This document shows, in pieces, positions 33,755-41,725 of a stretch of 41,725 nt of DNA. The stretch's first letter is position 1; each line of letters starts with the position of its first letter. The translations under genes were made by a program, and so were the position numbers. The notes under the pieces were generated by a model. It was not told the DNA's origin and made no database searches. It saw nothing but the letters and a program-made list of their open reading frames with translations. The DNA is from VGOB01 sp034435315 (GTDB lineage Bacteria > Chloroflexota > Anaerolineae > UBA4142), in NCBI GenBank assembly GCA_034435315.1, contig DAOTYB010000137.1, positions 1 to 41,725 of the forward strand. The letters run 5' to 3'.

Positions 33755-33776
<22 letters not shown>
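33711..33776. repeat. 8-bp repeat (CCAACGAA), about eight units
   Basis: CCAACGAA, CCAACAAA and TCAACGAA units in tandem. The stop codon and last residues (ESLVR) of the ILEI membrane protein are inside; the tract abuts the sat promoter -35 box. Confidence 0.9.
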
Positions 33777-36622
<2,846 letters not shown>

Positions 36623-36627
36623 CGTGA

Positions 36628-37236
36628 TCAGGTGCGCGCGGTGTCTTTGCCGGGGACCTGGTGGCAATGCCGGCAGCGCGCTTCGTACACCTCACTCGCG
36701 CCGACGAGGATGACGGGGTCATCATAGCGCGCGGGCGCGCCGTTGATGAGGCGCTGCGTGCGCGACGCCGGCGCGCCGCACACTACACAAATCGCTGAGA
36801 GTTTATCCACTTGTTCGGCGTACGTCATCAAAAGTGGCATCGGTCCAAACGGCTCGCCGCGAAAGTCCATATCCAGACCGGCGACAATGACGCGAATGCC
36901 GCGATCCGCGAGCGTGTTCACCACGTCGGCAATCTTCCAGTCGAAGAACTGCGCCTCGTCAATCGCGACGACGTTCGTGTCGGGTTCAAGGTGCTCGAGA
37001 ATCTGTTCGGCGTTCTGCACCGGAATCGCTTGCCAATTCGCGCCGCTATGCGACGCCACACGACTGGCACCATAGCGCGTATCCAGACGATGCGAAAACA
37101 CCTGCACACGTTGTCTGGCGATTTCCGCGCGCCGAATGCGCCGAATCAACTCTTCGGTTTTGCCGGAGAACATCGAGCCGCAAATCAGTTCGATGTGACC
37201 GCGCGCGCGCTCGCGTTCACGAACCGTGTCATTCAT
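36628..37236 (-). CDS. tdk: Thymidine kinase (type II)
   Basis: Salvages thymidine to dTMP. P-loop GSMFSGKT (20-27), AIDEAQFFD (91-99) with the catalytic glutamate, GLDMDFRGEPFGPM, and zinc cysteines C150/C153 and C188/C191. The loop NGAPARYDDPVILVGASEVYEARC binds thymidine in the family. 202 residues. GAGG lies 8 nt before the ATG. Followed 5 bp later by the ILEI membrane protein gene. Confidence 0.97.
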   Translation of the reverse strand: MNDTVRERERARGHIELICGSMFSGKTEELIRRIRRAEIARQRVQVFSHRLDTRYGASRVASHSGANWQAIPVQNAEQILEHLEPDTNVVAIDEAQFFDWKIADVVNTLADRGIRVIVAGLDMDFRGEPFGPMPLLMTYAEQVDKLSAICVVCGAPASRTQRLINGAPARYDDPVILVGASEVYEARCRHCHQVPGKDTART

Positions 37237-37267
37237 CTGCGTTTCCTCGAAAATATGACCCTGGCGC

Positions 37268-37294
37268 GTAGCACAGGATTCAATCCTGTACTAC
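37268..37294. repeat. Dispersed palindrome, copy 1 (GTAGCACAGGATT)
   Basis: GTAGCACAGGATT pairs with AATCCTGTACTAC around a single base. A near-identical palindrome lies at 40941-40969. This copy is in the tdk leader. Confidence 0.8.
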
Positions 37295-37306
37295 CCTGTC
37301 AACTCA

Positions 37307-37340
37307 CAAAAAGAGACAGAGAGTAACCCTCTGTCTCTTT
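37307..37340 (-). terminator. Intrinsic terminator of the rplU-rpmA-rpmE operon
   Basis: AAAGAGACAGAG (37310-37321) pairs with CTCTGTCTCTTT (37329-37340). Read on the minus strand the 12-bp stem is followed by TTTTTG. It lies 6 bp after the rpmE stop. Confidence 0.92.
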
Positions 37341-37346
37341 GCCCAC

Positions 37347-38150
37347 TTACCTGGTTTTCGATGTTCGGGTGTTTTTCTTTGTCACCGTCCTGGATTTATC
37401 GGTTCTAGTCGCGGGCTTTTTTGCCGCCGGTTTCTTCGCTGCAGGTTTAGCCGTGCGACGTGGCGCTCTGGCTTTCTTTTCGCCTTCCTTAGGTGGCGTA
37501 ATCAGCGCTTCGACTGGCGCGACCGTTTCGACTTGCGCGACCGGCTCTTCGACTAGCGCGACCGGCTCTTCGACTAGCGCGACCGTTTCGATCTGCGCGA
37601 CCGGCGCTTCGACTGGCGCGACCACTTCGATCTGCGCGACCGGCGCTTCGACTGGCGCGACCACTTCCATCTGCGCGACCGGCGCTTCGACTGGCGCGAC
37701 CGTTTCGACTTGCGCGACCGGCGCTTCGACCAGCGCGACCGTTTCGACTTGCGCGACCGGCGCTTCGACTGGCACGACCGTTTCGATAGGCGCGACAGGT
37801 AACTCGGGCGCCGTTGTCTCAGTGCTCGTTGCCACCGGCAAATCGGCAGGAGTGGTAACGCCCGGCAGGATAATCGTCTTGCGGCTGCGACGTTTCTCCT
37901 TCTTCGCTTTTTTGTCTTCGACGGTTGGTTGCGTCATTGCCATTTGTTCTTTGGCGCTGACGCGCTTCATAAATCGTTCCACTTGTCCCGCTGTGTCCAC
38001 GATGCGTTGCTCGCCGGTGAAAAACGGATGACACTTGGAACAAACGTCGGTATGAATTTCTTTCTTGGTTGAGCCGGTCGTCCATGTGTTGCCGCACGCG
38101 CAGATGACGACCGCATCGGGGTACCATGTAGGATGAATTCCAGGTTTCAC
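37347..38150 (-). CDS. rpmE: Ribosomal protein L31 with long repeat and Lys/Ala-rich extension
   Basis: Residues 1 to about 72 are L31 (MKPGIHPTWYPDAVVICACGNTWTTGSTKKEIHTDVCSKCHPFFTGEQR), with CxC and CxxC zinc cysteines. The family is usually 65-90 residues; this one has 267. Residues about 110-215 contain a 13-residue repeat (APVAQVETVAPVE, about seven copies, acidic and hydrophobic), encoded by a 39-bp repeat. The tail (PRRTAKPAAKKPAAKKPATRTDKSRTVTKKNTRTSKTR) is strongly basic and histone-H1-like. The GTG start overlaps the rpmA stop (GTGA). Confidence 0.95.
   Translation of the reverse strand: MKPGIHPTWYPDAVVICACGNTWTTGSTKKEIHTDVCSKCHPFFTGEQRIVDTAGQVERFMKRVSAKEQMAMTQPTVEDKKAKKEKRRSRKTIILPGVTTPADLPVATSTETTAPELPVAPIETVVPVEAPVAQVETVALVEAPVAQVETVAPVEAPVAQMEVVAPVEAPVAQIEVVAPVEAPVAQIETVALVEEPVALVEEPVAQVETVAPVEALITPPKEGEKKARAPRRTAKPAAKKPAAKKPATRTDKSRTVTKKNTRTSKTR
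37509..37793. repeat. 39-bp tandem repeat in rpmE
   Basis: About seven units of a 39-bp sequence with few substitutions encode the Val/Glu/Ala/Pro repeat. The unit is a multiple of three, so copy number can change without loss of frame. Confidence 0.93.
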
Positions 38151-38428
38151 TTGACAACCTCGGTACGCGTGACATCACGCGGATAAACACTCACTTGCTT
38201 TTGATCTTTGCTGAAGGGCTCGAACTTGACGGTGCCGTCAATCAACGCGTACAACGTGTCGTCTTTGCCCAAGCCCACGTTTGTGCCCGGGCGGACGCGC
38301 GTGCCACGTTGCCGCACGATAATCGTGCCGGCGCGAACGAGTTCGCCATCAAAGCGTTTGACACCCAGACGTTGAGCGTTGCTATCGCGCCCGTTGCGCG
38401 TCGAGCCGCCACCTTTCTTGTGTGCCAT
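38147..38428 (-). CDS. rpmA: Ribosomal protein L27
   Basis: MAHKKGGGSTRNGRDSNAQRLGVKRF and the VRQRGTRVRPGTNVGLGKDDTLYAL core are unmistakable. The N-terminus is the plain MAHKKGG form with no cleaved extension. 93 residues. It lies 12 bp after rplU and overlaps rpmE by 4 bp. Confidence 0.98.
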   Translation of the reverse strand: MAHKKGGGSTRNGRDSNAQRLGVKRFDGELVRAGTIIVRQRGTRVRPGTNVGLGKDDTLYALIDGTVKFEPFSKDQKQVSVYPRDVTRTEVVK

Positions 38429-38440
38429 ATTTCAACTCCC

Positions 38441-38752
38441 CTAATTCCTGATCTCTACAATCTCCAACTCGGTAAACCATTGCCGATGTCCATGCGTCCT
38501 GCGGCGCCGATGCTTGCTGCGATAGTCAAAGTGAATAACTTTGTCCCCTTTGCCTTCGCCGATGACTCTGGCGACCACTGCAGCGCCGGCAACAGTGGGT
38601 GTGCCAATCATTACGGCATCATCTTTTTTAATCATCAAGACATCATTGAGCGTCACCTGCTCGCCAACGGCATAAGGCAGACGTTCCACCTGAATTTTAT
38701 CGCCGACACTGACGCGATATTGTTTTCCACCGGTCTTGACCACTGCAAACAT
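38441..38752 (-). CDS. rplU: Ribosomal protein L21
   Basis: MFAVVKTGGKQYRVSVGDKIQVERLPYAVGEQVTLNDVLMI and the basic end RSKHRRRRTHGHRQWFTELEIVEI are typical. The ATG at 38752 has AAGGAG about 8 nt upstream; the upstream extension of the frame is not L21-like. 103 residues. First gene of rplU-rpmA-rpmE with its own promoter. Confidence 0.98.
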   Translation of the reverse strand: MFAVVKTGGKQYRVSVGDKIQVERLPYAVGEQVTLNDVLMIKKDDAVMIGTPTVAGAAVVARVIGEGKGDKVIHFDYRSKHRRRRTHGHRQWFTELEIVEIRN

Positions 38753-38784
38753 ATTTCTCTCCTTGGTCTTTTCAACGACACGCA

Positions 38785-38812
38785 ATTTTATCTGTGAACA
38801 CCTTTTTGTCAA
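38785..38812 (-). promoter_or_regulatory. Promoter of rplU-rpmA-rpmE
   Basis: On the minus strand a perfect TTGACA (38807-38812), a 16-nt spacer and TAAAAT (38785-38790), with a leader of about 26 nt. It makes this operon independent of rplT just upstream. Confidence 0.87.
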
Positions 38813-38826
38813 AACAAGCATTCTGG

Positions 38827-39174
38827 CTAGGCGCGTGCCGTTTCGACCAGTTGGGCAAATGCCTTGTCGTCGCGCACGGCAAGGTCGGCGATGATTTTCC
38901 GATCCAGTTCAACGCCGGCGCGCTTTAGCCCTGCCATCAAGCGGCTGTAGGTCATTCCCAATGGGCGCGCGGCGGCATTGATGCGCGCGATCCACAGGCG
39001 CCGAAAATCGCCCTTGCGCTTTTTGCGCCCGACGGTGGCATAGTATTTGGAATGGAGCAGTGCTTCATTCGCTCGGCGAAACAAGGTATGCCGCGAGAGC
39101 ACTTGCCCTTTGGTTTGCTTCAACACTTTTTTATGACGGCGACGCGTAACGACGCCACGCTTGACTCTAGGCAC
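38827..39174 (-). CDS. rplT: Ribosomal protein L20
   Basis: Starts VPRVKRGVVTRRRHKKVLKQTKG and contains HTLFRRANEALLHSKYYATVGRKKRKGDFRRLWIARINAAARPLGMTYSRLM. The GTG at 39174 matches the family start and has GGGAGG 5 nt upstream. 115 residues. L20 often represses its own operon by binding mRNA; a long hairpin lies just upstream here. Confidence 0.98.
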   Translation of the reverse strand: MPRVKRGVVTRRRHKKVLKQTKGQVLSRHTLFRRANEALLHSKYYATVGRKKRKGDFRRLWIARINAAARPLGMTYSRLMAGLKRAGVELDRKIIADLAVRDDKAFAQLVETARA

Positions 39175-39197
39175 GAAAACCTCCCTGACCAATTCGC

Positions 39198-39254
39198 GAT
39201 TGCAGATACTAGATGAACCATGCTTGAGCAAGTGCCCATCTAAAATCTGCAATC
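39198..39254 (-). promoter_or_regulatory. Long hairpin in the rpmI-rplT spacer
   Basis: GATTGCAGATACTAGATG (39198-39215) pairs with 39237-39254 except for three central positions. The loop carries a smaller CTTG-AG-CAAG hairpin. With no T-run after it on the minus strand it is not a terminator. It may be an L20 regulatory structure or one of the AATC-type repeats. Confidence 0.6.
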
Positions 39255-39264
39255 AAAAAAGATG

Positions 39265-39468
39265 CTAGTCCAATGTTGGAGCGAGTTGTTTGATCTTCTT
39301 GGCGCGTTTGAAGGTGGTATATTCGATACGCCGATCAAACATCCGCTTGAGACGTTTGGGTTTACGGCGACGCAGGTGTGATTTGCCGATATGGGTGCGC
39401 ATCAACTTGCCGCGCGCCGTCATTTTGAATCGCTTGGCAGTGGCTTTGTGAGTTTTGATTTTGGGCAT
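39265..39468 (-). CDS. rpmI: Ribosomal protein L35
   Basis: MPKIKTHKATAKRFKMTARGKLMRTHIGKSHLRRRKPKRLKRMF is typical of L35. The ATG at 39468 has GGGAG 8 nt upstream; the frame runs on upstream only through the hairpin element. 67 residues. Between infC and rplT, but separated from infC by 389 bp of structured repeat. Confidence 0.97.
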   Translation of the reverse strand: MPKIKTHKATAKRFKMTARGKLMRTHIGKSHLRRRKPKRLKRMFDRRIEYTTFKRAKKIKQLAPTLD

Positions 39469-39857
39469 GCTATCTACTCCCTGATAATTTCGGTAACTAC
39501 TCAGCCGTGCCATCCCTCGCGAAAAGCCCCCCTCGCCCCCACGCCGCAGAGCGGCGTGGGAAGGAGGAACCAAGGGAGGGGAGTGGGCGGGCGGCTTCGC
39601 CGCCCGCCCACTCCCCCGCTCTCATCTTCCCCTTCTCTCCCCGCAAAGCGGGGAGAGAAGGGGAGCAGGGGGATGAGTGGGGTTATTCCCCGGGAACGAC
39701 GACGAAATTCAGGCTCAGCCATCAGCTTGCGTAAGCCGTCGGTTTCTAACCGACAGCGCGCGATGCCTAGGGCTGAGGAGTTACCGACAATAAATAGTCG
39801 GGGCTGAACCCCGACCATAGACACTTTTGATTTTGCTCACCGGGCTGGCGTACAAAA
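39469..39857. other. Structured spacer between infC and rpmI
   Basis: No gene in 389 bp. It holds three-hairpin element copy 2, then GTCGGTT-TCT-AACCGAC (39738-39754) and GTCGGGG-CTGAA-CCCCGAC (39798-39816). infC and rpmI are usually only a few tens of bases apart, so this looks like inserted material. Confidence 0.75.
39530..39670. repeat. Three-hairpin dispersed element, copy 2
   Basis: Hairpin 1: CCCACGCCG (39538-39546) with CGGCGTGGG (39552-39560). Hairpin 2: GGGGAGTGGGCGGGCGG (39578-39594), loop CTTCG, exact complement at 39600-39616. Hairpin 3: TCCCCTTCTCTCCCCGC (39628-39644) with 39648-39664. Confidence 0.92.
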
Positions 39858-40448
39858 TCAAACCGGTTCTTCGGGTAAGGGCATACTGATTTTAGCATTG
39901 CGCACGATGGCACGCGCGGCTTCGGGTCCGCCTTTCATCGCACCTGGCGCAAGCAACATCACCAGACTTTTGCCATCCAATTGGGGCGGTTGCTCAATGG
40001 TTGCGGCGTCTGCCAGTTCCACCGCCACTTTTTCCAGAATATCGCGCCCGATCATCAGATGGGTGATTTCGCGCGCTCGGAAAAGTACACGCACGCGAAT
40101 CTTGTTGCCTGCCTGTAGAAATTCGCGTACCCGCTTTAACTTGAATCCCGTATGATACCAATTCGTTTTGGGTCGAACGCGCAGTTCTTTGACCTCGATA
40201 GTCTTTTGCGCTTTTTTGGCTTCCCGCTCTTTTTTGGTGCGCTCGTACATAAACTTGCCAAAATCAGTAATGCGGCACACCGGCGGTTGCGCGTTCGGCG
40301 CGACTTCGACGAGATCGAGATGGCGCTCCTGTGCCATACGGAGCGCATCATAAATCGGCATGATGCCCACTTGTTTGCCGGTCTCGTCAATCACGCGAAC
40401 TTCTTTGGCACGAATGGCTTGGTTGACACGTAGATTCTTGTCGCTGAT
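39858..40448 (-). CDS. infC: Translation initiation factor IF-3
   Basis: Binds the 30S subunit and checks start codons. Sequence: LRVNQAIRAKEVRVIDETGKQVGIMPIYDALRMAQERHLDLVEVAPNAQPPVCRITDFGKFMYERTKKE, then the C-terminal domain TIEVKELRVRPKTNWYHTGFKLKRVREFL. No ATG fits. I prefer ATC at 40446-40448 (ISDKNLRVN), which has AAAGGGG about 7 nt upstream and matches the family N-terminus; rare AUU/AUC starts are well known for infC and allow self-regulation. The alternative is GTG at 40481 without a good site. 196 residues from ATC. Confidence 0.93.
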   Translation of the reverse strand: MSDKNLRVNQAIRAKEVRVIDETGKQVGIMPIYDALRMAQERHLDLVEVAPNAQPPVCRITDFGKFMYERTKKEREAKKAQKTIEVKELRVRPKTNWYHTGFKLKRVREFLQAGNKIRVRVLFRAREITHLMIGRDILEKVAVELADAATIEQPPQLDGKSLVMLLAPGAMKGGPEAARAIVRNAKISMPLPEEPV

Positions 40449-40593
40449 TAGTGCTGCCCCTTTTTCTAGCCCCTTTTGCACTTCAGAGACAACCGCCGCT
40501 CTTTTTTTATCCGAGCGCGCGGCGTAAACAGACGGATGGCGCGTGCAAAAGTTGAGCAAGTGTTACTGGTTCAACCGTACGAATTGCGTCGTG

Positions 40594-40622
40594 AATATAT
40601 CACAAGATACCTGCCAAGTCAA
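40594..40622 (-). promoter_or_regulatory. Promoter of infC-rpmI-rplT
   Basis: On the minus strand TTGACT (40617-40622), a 17-nt spacer and TATATT (40594-40599). The predicted start near 40587 gives a leader of about 140 nt before the ATC start. Confidence 0.78.
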
Positions 40623-40653
40623 ATTGAAACCCTGGGCAACTCCGAATGCAATT

Positions 40654-40681
40654 TTGCGTCTCGGTCGCCTTGTGTTATACT
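40654..40681 (+). promoter_or_regulatory. Possible divergent promoter
   Basis: TTGCGT (40654-40659), a 16-nt spacer and TATACT (40676-40681). The next plus-strand gene starts 440 bp on, past strong hairpins, so its use is doubtful. Confidence 0.35.
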
Positions 40682-40698
40682 CTTCCATCGAAATTGCT

Positions 40699-40730
40699 AT
40701 AGTCTTTCAGAAAAAGATTTTGGATTCGCT
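40699..40730. repeat. Dispersed repeat, copy 2 (TAGTCTTTCAGAAAAAG core)
   Basis: Matches 29590-29620 over about 26 identical bases; the flanks differ. Confidence 0.8.
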
Positions 40731-40769
40731 GAGCCTGCACTTCGCACCTTGCAAATGCATTGCCCCACC

Positions 40770-40905
40770 CCCTGCCCCCTCCCCGTTGCGCAAGCGCAAC
40801 GGGGAGGGGGAGTCGAGAGACGGGGTGAAGGCGGGCGGCTTCGCCGCCCGCCTTCACCCCTCTTGCCATCTCCCCCTTCTCCCTGCTTTGCGTGGAAAGG
40901 AGTTG
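40770..40905. repeat. Three-hairpin dispersed element, copy 3
   Basis: Hairpin 1: CCCCCTCCCCGTTGCGC (40775-40791) exactly complementary to 40794-40810. Hairpin 2: GGGGTGAAGGCGGGCGG (40822-40838), loop CTTCG, exact complement at 40844-40860. Hairpin 3 is decayed (CTCCCCCTTCTCCCTGC with TGGAAAGGAG). Confidence 0.92.
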
Positions 40906-40940
40906 TGCATAGGCGCATGCACCCGCCACGACGGAGAAAA

Positions 40941-40969
40941 CGTAGCACAGGATTGAATCATGTGCTACG
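40941..40969. repeat. Dispersed palindrome, copy 2 (GTAGCACAGGATTGAATC)
   Basis: CGTAGCACAGGATT pairs with AATCATGTGCTACG with one mismatch. Same family as 37268-37294. Confidence 0.8.
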
Positions 40970-41070
40970 CACCAACGATGTATTTTTCAAAGTTGTTCAT
41001 AGCAGTCAACCGCCGCCACGACGGACGAAAAACGCTTTCGTGTCCTTTCGCGCCCTTTCGCGTTCAAGAG

Positions 41071-41100
41071 CGGCGGTCGGCGGTCATCCGTCAGCGGTCG
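41071..41100. repeat. Heptamer repeat (CGGCGGT), four units
   Basis: CGGCGGT twice, CATCCGT and CAGCGGT just upstream of the lipoprotein ribosome-binding site. Confidence 0.8.
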
Positions 41101-41119
41101 TATTTTCGACGGAGGCGAA

Positions 41120-41635
41120 ATGAAGCAAACGATCTGGCGTTACGGATTGAGCGTCATCTTGTTGGGCTGGTTGCTTGTGGCGATGATGGGCTGTGGTGTT
41201 GCCCAGACGCTATTTGCCACCCCCACCCCCACCGTCACGCCCACCAACACCCCAACCGCCACGCCAACCAACACACCAACCAGTACTCCCACCGTCACAC
41301 CAACCAACACCCCCACGCCAACCATCACGCCCACTTTTACACCAACCAGAACCCCAACTCCAACCGCAACCCCCACCCCAACCGAAACCTTTGACCAGCG
41401 GATAGAAAGGTTGGCTTCAAAAGTAGCCATTATCGTCCCTGACGGCAACAAACAGACTGAGGCAAGGATTAGACAGGCGTTTATTGAGGTGTTAAAAGAG
41501 ATGCCCTATGGGATAACGGCCGAGCAGATCAATCAAGATTTAATGCCTCTTTTAGCCAGTATGCCTGAGGGTAAACCATATGGGGGTGACTTTTTTGCTT
41601 TTTTGGAAAAAGATAGTCTCCCCGTTAAGTGTTGA
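41120..41635 (+). CDS. Lipoprotein with Thr/Pro repeat linker, unknown function
   Basis: The signal peptide has a lipobox ending at Cys25 (AMMGC). Residues about 34-90 are a TPT-rich linker (ATPTPTVTPTNTPT style), common in secreted Chloroflexota proteins. The mature part of about 80 residues (RIERLASKVAIIVPDGNKQTEARIRQAFIEVLKEMPYGITAEQINQDLMPLLASMPEGKPYGGDFFAFLE) is mostly helical and unrecognised. GGAGG lies 4 nt before the ATG. 171 residues. It is more A/T-rich in its last third than its neighbours. Confidence 0.8.
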   Translation: MKQTIWRYGLSVILLGWLLVAMMGCGVAQTLFATPTPTVTPTNTPTATPTNTPTSTPTVTPTNTPTPTITPTFTPTRTPTPTATPTPTETFDQRIERLASKVAIIVPDGNKQTEARIRQAFIEVLKEMPYGITAEQINQDLMPLLASMPEGKPYGGDFFAFLEKDSLPVKC

Positions 41636-41661
41636 CATGTAGCACAACGGTCCAAAGCAGC

Positions 41662-41725
41662 TCTTTAACAGTCCAAACATGGTCTGTGAGGCCAGCTACC
41701 ATCGCAGGTGAGCGGGGTAACCAAC
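41662..41725 (+). promoter_or_regulatory. Probable ydaO-yuaA (cyclic-di-AMP) riboswitch, 5' half, cut by the window edge
   Basis: The end of the window reads ...GCCAGCTACC...GCAGGTGAGCGGGGTAACC..., close to the 5' conserved part of ydaO-type riboswitches (GGTGAGC followed by GGGG-AACCA). The 3' half with its GGGTGAATC and CAGCTAACCTC-like parts would lie beyond the edge, so the call rests on half the motif. Such riboswitches often precede cell-wall hydrolase or ion-transport genes. Confidence 0.5.

Larger units (their letters stand above)
40449..41119. other. Intergenic region between infC and the lipoprotein gene
   Basis: No gene is supported in 671 bp. From left: the infC leader, the infC promoter (40594-40622), a possible divergent promoter (40654-40681), dispersed repeat copy 2 (40699-40730), three-hairpin copy 3, palindrome copy 2 (40941-40969), two copies of CCGCCACGACGGA (about 40923 and 41014) and a GTCGGCG heptamer tract (41071-41100). 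Confidence 0.75.

Noticed and set aside
37509..37793. 39-bp repeats as a possible CRISPR or regulatory array
   Set aside because: They are contiguous, in frame, and encode a 13-residue repeat in the L31 extension.
40476..41123. A 215-codon plus-strand frame over the infC leader and hairpin copy 3
   Set aside because: It runs through promoters, hairpins and repeats and resembles no protein family.
41636..41661. A gene after the last lipoprotein
   Set aside because: Only a short sequence precedes the possible riboswitch; no start codon with a coding frame is visible before the window ends.

Overview
The window reads as a chromosomal segment of a Chloroflexota bacterium, probably Anaerolineae-like and probably from a metagenome. 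This is an inference from content. The evidence is a G+C-rich sequence full of CGCGCG strings, several secreted lipoproteins with long Pro/Thr linkers (PTPTPT style), a fused glycogen synthase/glucan phosphorylase, a TAXI-TRAP transporter, and the infC-rpmI-rplT and rplU-rpmA-rpmE gene orders. No rRNA, tRNA, IS element or CRISPR array was recognised.

Layout. 0.2-1.2 kb (+): ECF sigma factor and zinc anti-sigma factor. 1.2-10.3 kb (-): gatC, a glycosyltransferase and gatA, then siroheme/tetrapyrrole genes (precorrin-2 dehydrogenase, hemC, cobA-hemD fusion), then a sulfonate/nitrate/taurine-type ABC transporter. 10.4 kb (+): a leaderless Mut7-C-type gene facing an M32 carboxypeptidase. 12.7-16.6 kb: a DUF2227 membrane protein, a 5'-nucleotidase and small lipoproteins. 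16.9-20.3 kb (-): TAXI-TRAP operon. 20.5-29.5 kb (-): a methyltransferase, then a likely operon of membrane/spermidine-synthase-like protein, galT, galK and glgA-glgP, which would carry galactose towards glycogen. 29.7-33.7 kb (-): sat fused to a phosphodiesterase, apsK, and a DUF433/DUF5615 toxin-antitoxin pair whose toxin is frameshifted. 33.8-37.2 kb (-): a large membrane protein with a C-terminal ILEI/PANDER domain, and tdk. 37.3-40.5 kb (-): ribosomal genes rplU-rpmA-rpmE and infC-rpmI-rplT. The end (+) holds a lipoprotein and what looks like the 5' half of a ydaO-type c-di-AMP riboswitch.

Sulfur is a recurring theme. A sulfonate-type importer and siroheme synthesis sit at one end, and ATP sulfurylase plus APS kinase at the other. 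Siroheme is the cofactor of assimilatory sulfite and nitrite reductases, but none is encoded here.

The most unusual property is a set of short tandem repeats, nearly all with a 7-bp period and a few with 8 bp, at about 20 loci and in many unrelated unit sequences (GACGAAG, GAGATTG, AATCGAA, AGGTTTC, GCAGTAG, GGTTAGT and others). They lie between genes but also inside genes, without breaking the reading frame. They rewrite segments of HemC, CobA-HemD and the ILEI membrane protein, supply start and stop codons, form C-terminal tails, and bridge sat to a phosphodiesterase gene as one open reading frame. A second repeat family, seen three times, is a three-hairpin element whose central 17-bp stem differs between copies by a 5-bp block that is exactly compensated on the other arm.
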